Position numbers and translations under genes: made by a program
In this document: positions 5,587 through 6,196 of the stretch, in pieces
Layout of the letters: the number at the start of each line of letters is the position of its first letter
Numbering within the stretch: position 1 is the stretch's first letter
Source: Bacteroidaceae bacterium
Lineage (GTDB): Bacteria; Bacteroidota; Bacteroidia; Bacteroidales; Bacteroidaceae
NCBI GenBank assembly: GCA_017383665.1
Contig: JAFNWA010000039.1
Location: 1-6,196, forward strand
Reading direction: 5' to 3'
DNA: 6,196 nt
The notes under the pieces: model-generated
Seen by the model: the letters and a program-made list of their open reading frames with translations, nothing else
Told to the model about the DNA's origin: nothing
Databases searched by the model: none

Positions 5587-6196
5587 ATGGTAAATACAAA
5601 TGAAATGATATTCGGCGTACGCGCCGTTTTGGAGGCTATCGAGGCCGGTAAAGAGGTTGACAAGATTCTTGTAAAGCGTGATTTACAGAGCGAGTTGTCG
5701 CGTGAACTGTTTGCAGCCCTCAGGGGGCGCACCATACCTGTTGTGCGTGTGCCGGTAGAGAAACTGAATCGCATAACCCGCAAGAATCACCAGGGTGTGA
5801 TTGCCTACATCTCGGCAGTAGAGTATGCAAGTGTGGATACACTTGTACCAACTCTCTACGAAGAGGGCAAGGTACCTTTTCTTGTGCTGCTTGACGGTAT
5901 AACCGATGTGCGCAATTTCGGCTCTATCGCCCGCACATGTGATTGTGCAGGTGTGGATGCTATCATAATCCCATCACACAACAGTGTTACCGTGAATGCC
6001 GATGCTGTAAAGACTTCGGCCGGAGCATTACATGTGTTGCCGGTGTGTCGCGAGAAGAACATAACCGAGACTCTCAAATACCTTAAGGCATCGGGCATAC
6101 GCATTGTATGTGCTACGGAAAAGGGCAAAATCAACTATACTCAGGCCGATTTCAATGAGCCTGTATGCGTGGTGATGGGTGCCGAGGACAAGGGTA
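5587..6196 (+). CDS. rlmB: SpoU-family 23S rRNA (guanosine-2'-O-)methyltransferase, 3' end missing
   Basis: The product transfers a methyl group from S-adenosylmethionine to a ribose 2'-OH of RNA; the close likeness to RlmB points to 23S rRNA (G2251 in E. coli numbering). 203 residues are visible of an expected 245-250, and the gene runs off the right edge. The N-terminal part (about 7-80: MIFGVRAVLEAI, NRITRKNHQGVIA) is the SpoU substrate-binding domain. The catalytic SPOUT domain follows with motif 1 LDGITDVRNFGSIART (N110, R116), NADAVKTSAGALHVLPV, and motif 2 VVMGAEDKG (G198, E200, G203) at the very edge. Motif 3 and the deep trefoil knot's last strands lie outside the window. I chose ATG 5587, 7 bases after the recN stop; ATG 5605 (residue 7) is an alternative that also keeps the conserved NEMIFG region nearly intact. 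A TrmH-like tRNA methylase is less likely given the N-terminal domain. Confidence 0.94.
   Translation, partial: MVNTNEMIFGVRAVLEAIEAGKEVDKILVKRDLQSELSRELFAALRGRTIPVVRVPVEKLNRITRKNHQGVIAYISAVEYASVDTLVPTLYEEGKVPFLVLLDGITDVRNFGSIARTCDCAGVDAIIIPSHNSVTVNADAVKTSAGALHVLPVCREKNITETLKYLKASGIRIVCATEKGKINYTQADFNEPVCVVMGAEDKG
5613..5630 (+). other. Small GC hairpin with UACG loop followed by four T, inside the rlmB 5' end
   Basis: Bases 5613-5617 (CGGCG) pair perfectly with 5622-5626 (CGCCG) around a TACG loop, and TTTT follows at 5627-5630. This has the outline of a very short terminator or pause hairpin about 27 bases into rlmB. The stem is only 5 base pairs and the sequence also encodes the conserved FGVRAV, so it may be coincidence. 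Confidence 0.3.

Overview
The window looks like a chromosomal housekeeping segment from a member of the Bacteroidota, most likely order Bacteroidales. The grounds are the protein families and their order (a DUF4835-family secreted protein directly after CoaBC, then RecN and RlmB), the wording of the proteins themselves (for example the RlmB and CoaBC N-termini), and start sites that mostly lack a clear Shine-Dalgarno sequence, as is usual in this phylum. I cannot name the genus from the sequence alone.

Layout: all genes are on the + strand and tightly packed. (1) 1-990: the 3' part of dnaN, the DNA polymerase sliding clamp, cut at the window's left edge. (2) 1001-1768: a DEDDh 3'-5' exonuclease of the DnaQ/PolC-epsilon type with an ExoX-like C-terminal domain. 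(3) 1826-3910: one uninterrupted reading frame of 694 codons that joins a complete bifunctional CoA-biosynthesis enzyme (CoaBC/Dfp, residues 1-397) to a complete DUF4835/PorD-like exported protein (residues 398-694). (4) 3918-5579: recN, an SMC-like DNA-repair ATPase. (5) 5587 to the right edge: the start of rlmB, a SpoU-family 23S rRNA 2'-O-methyltransferase, cut at the right edge. Gaps are 10, 57, 7 and 7 bases. I saw no convincing promoter or intrinsic terminator between genes, so one transcript is plausible. No mobile element, CRISPR array, tRNA or rRNA is visible, and no stretch over 300 bases lacks a gene.

Together the genes cover DNA replication and repair (clamp, exonuclease, RecN), conversion of 4'-phosphopantothenate to 4'-phosphopantetheine (CoaBC), rRNA modification (RlmB) and an exported protein of a family linked in annotations to type IX secretion. 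The order is what I would expect for Bacteroidales. The unusual point is that CoaBC and the exported protein, normally two genes, share one open frame here. The exported protein's signal sequence therefore lies in the middle of a long polypeptide, behind a cytoplasmic enzyme. A nine-T run at the CoaC-CoaB linker is a second feature worth attention.
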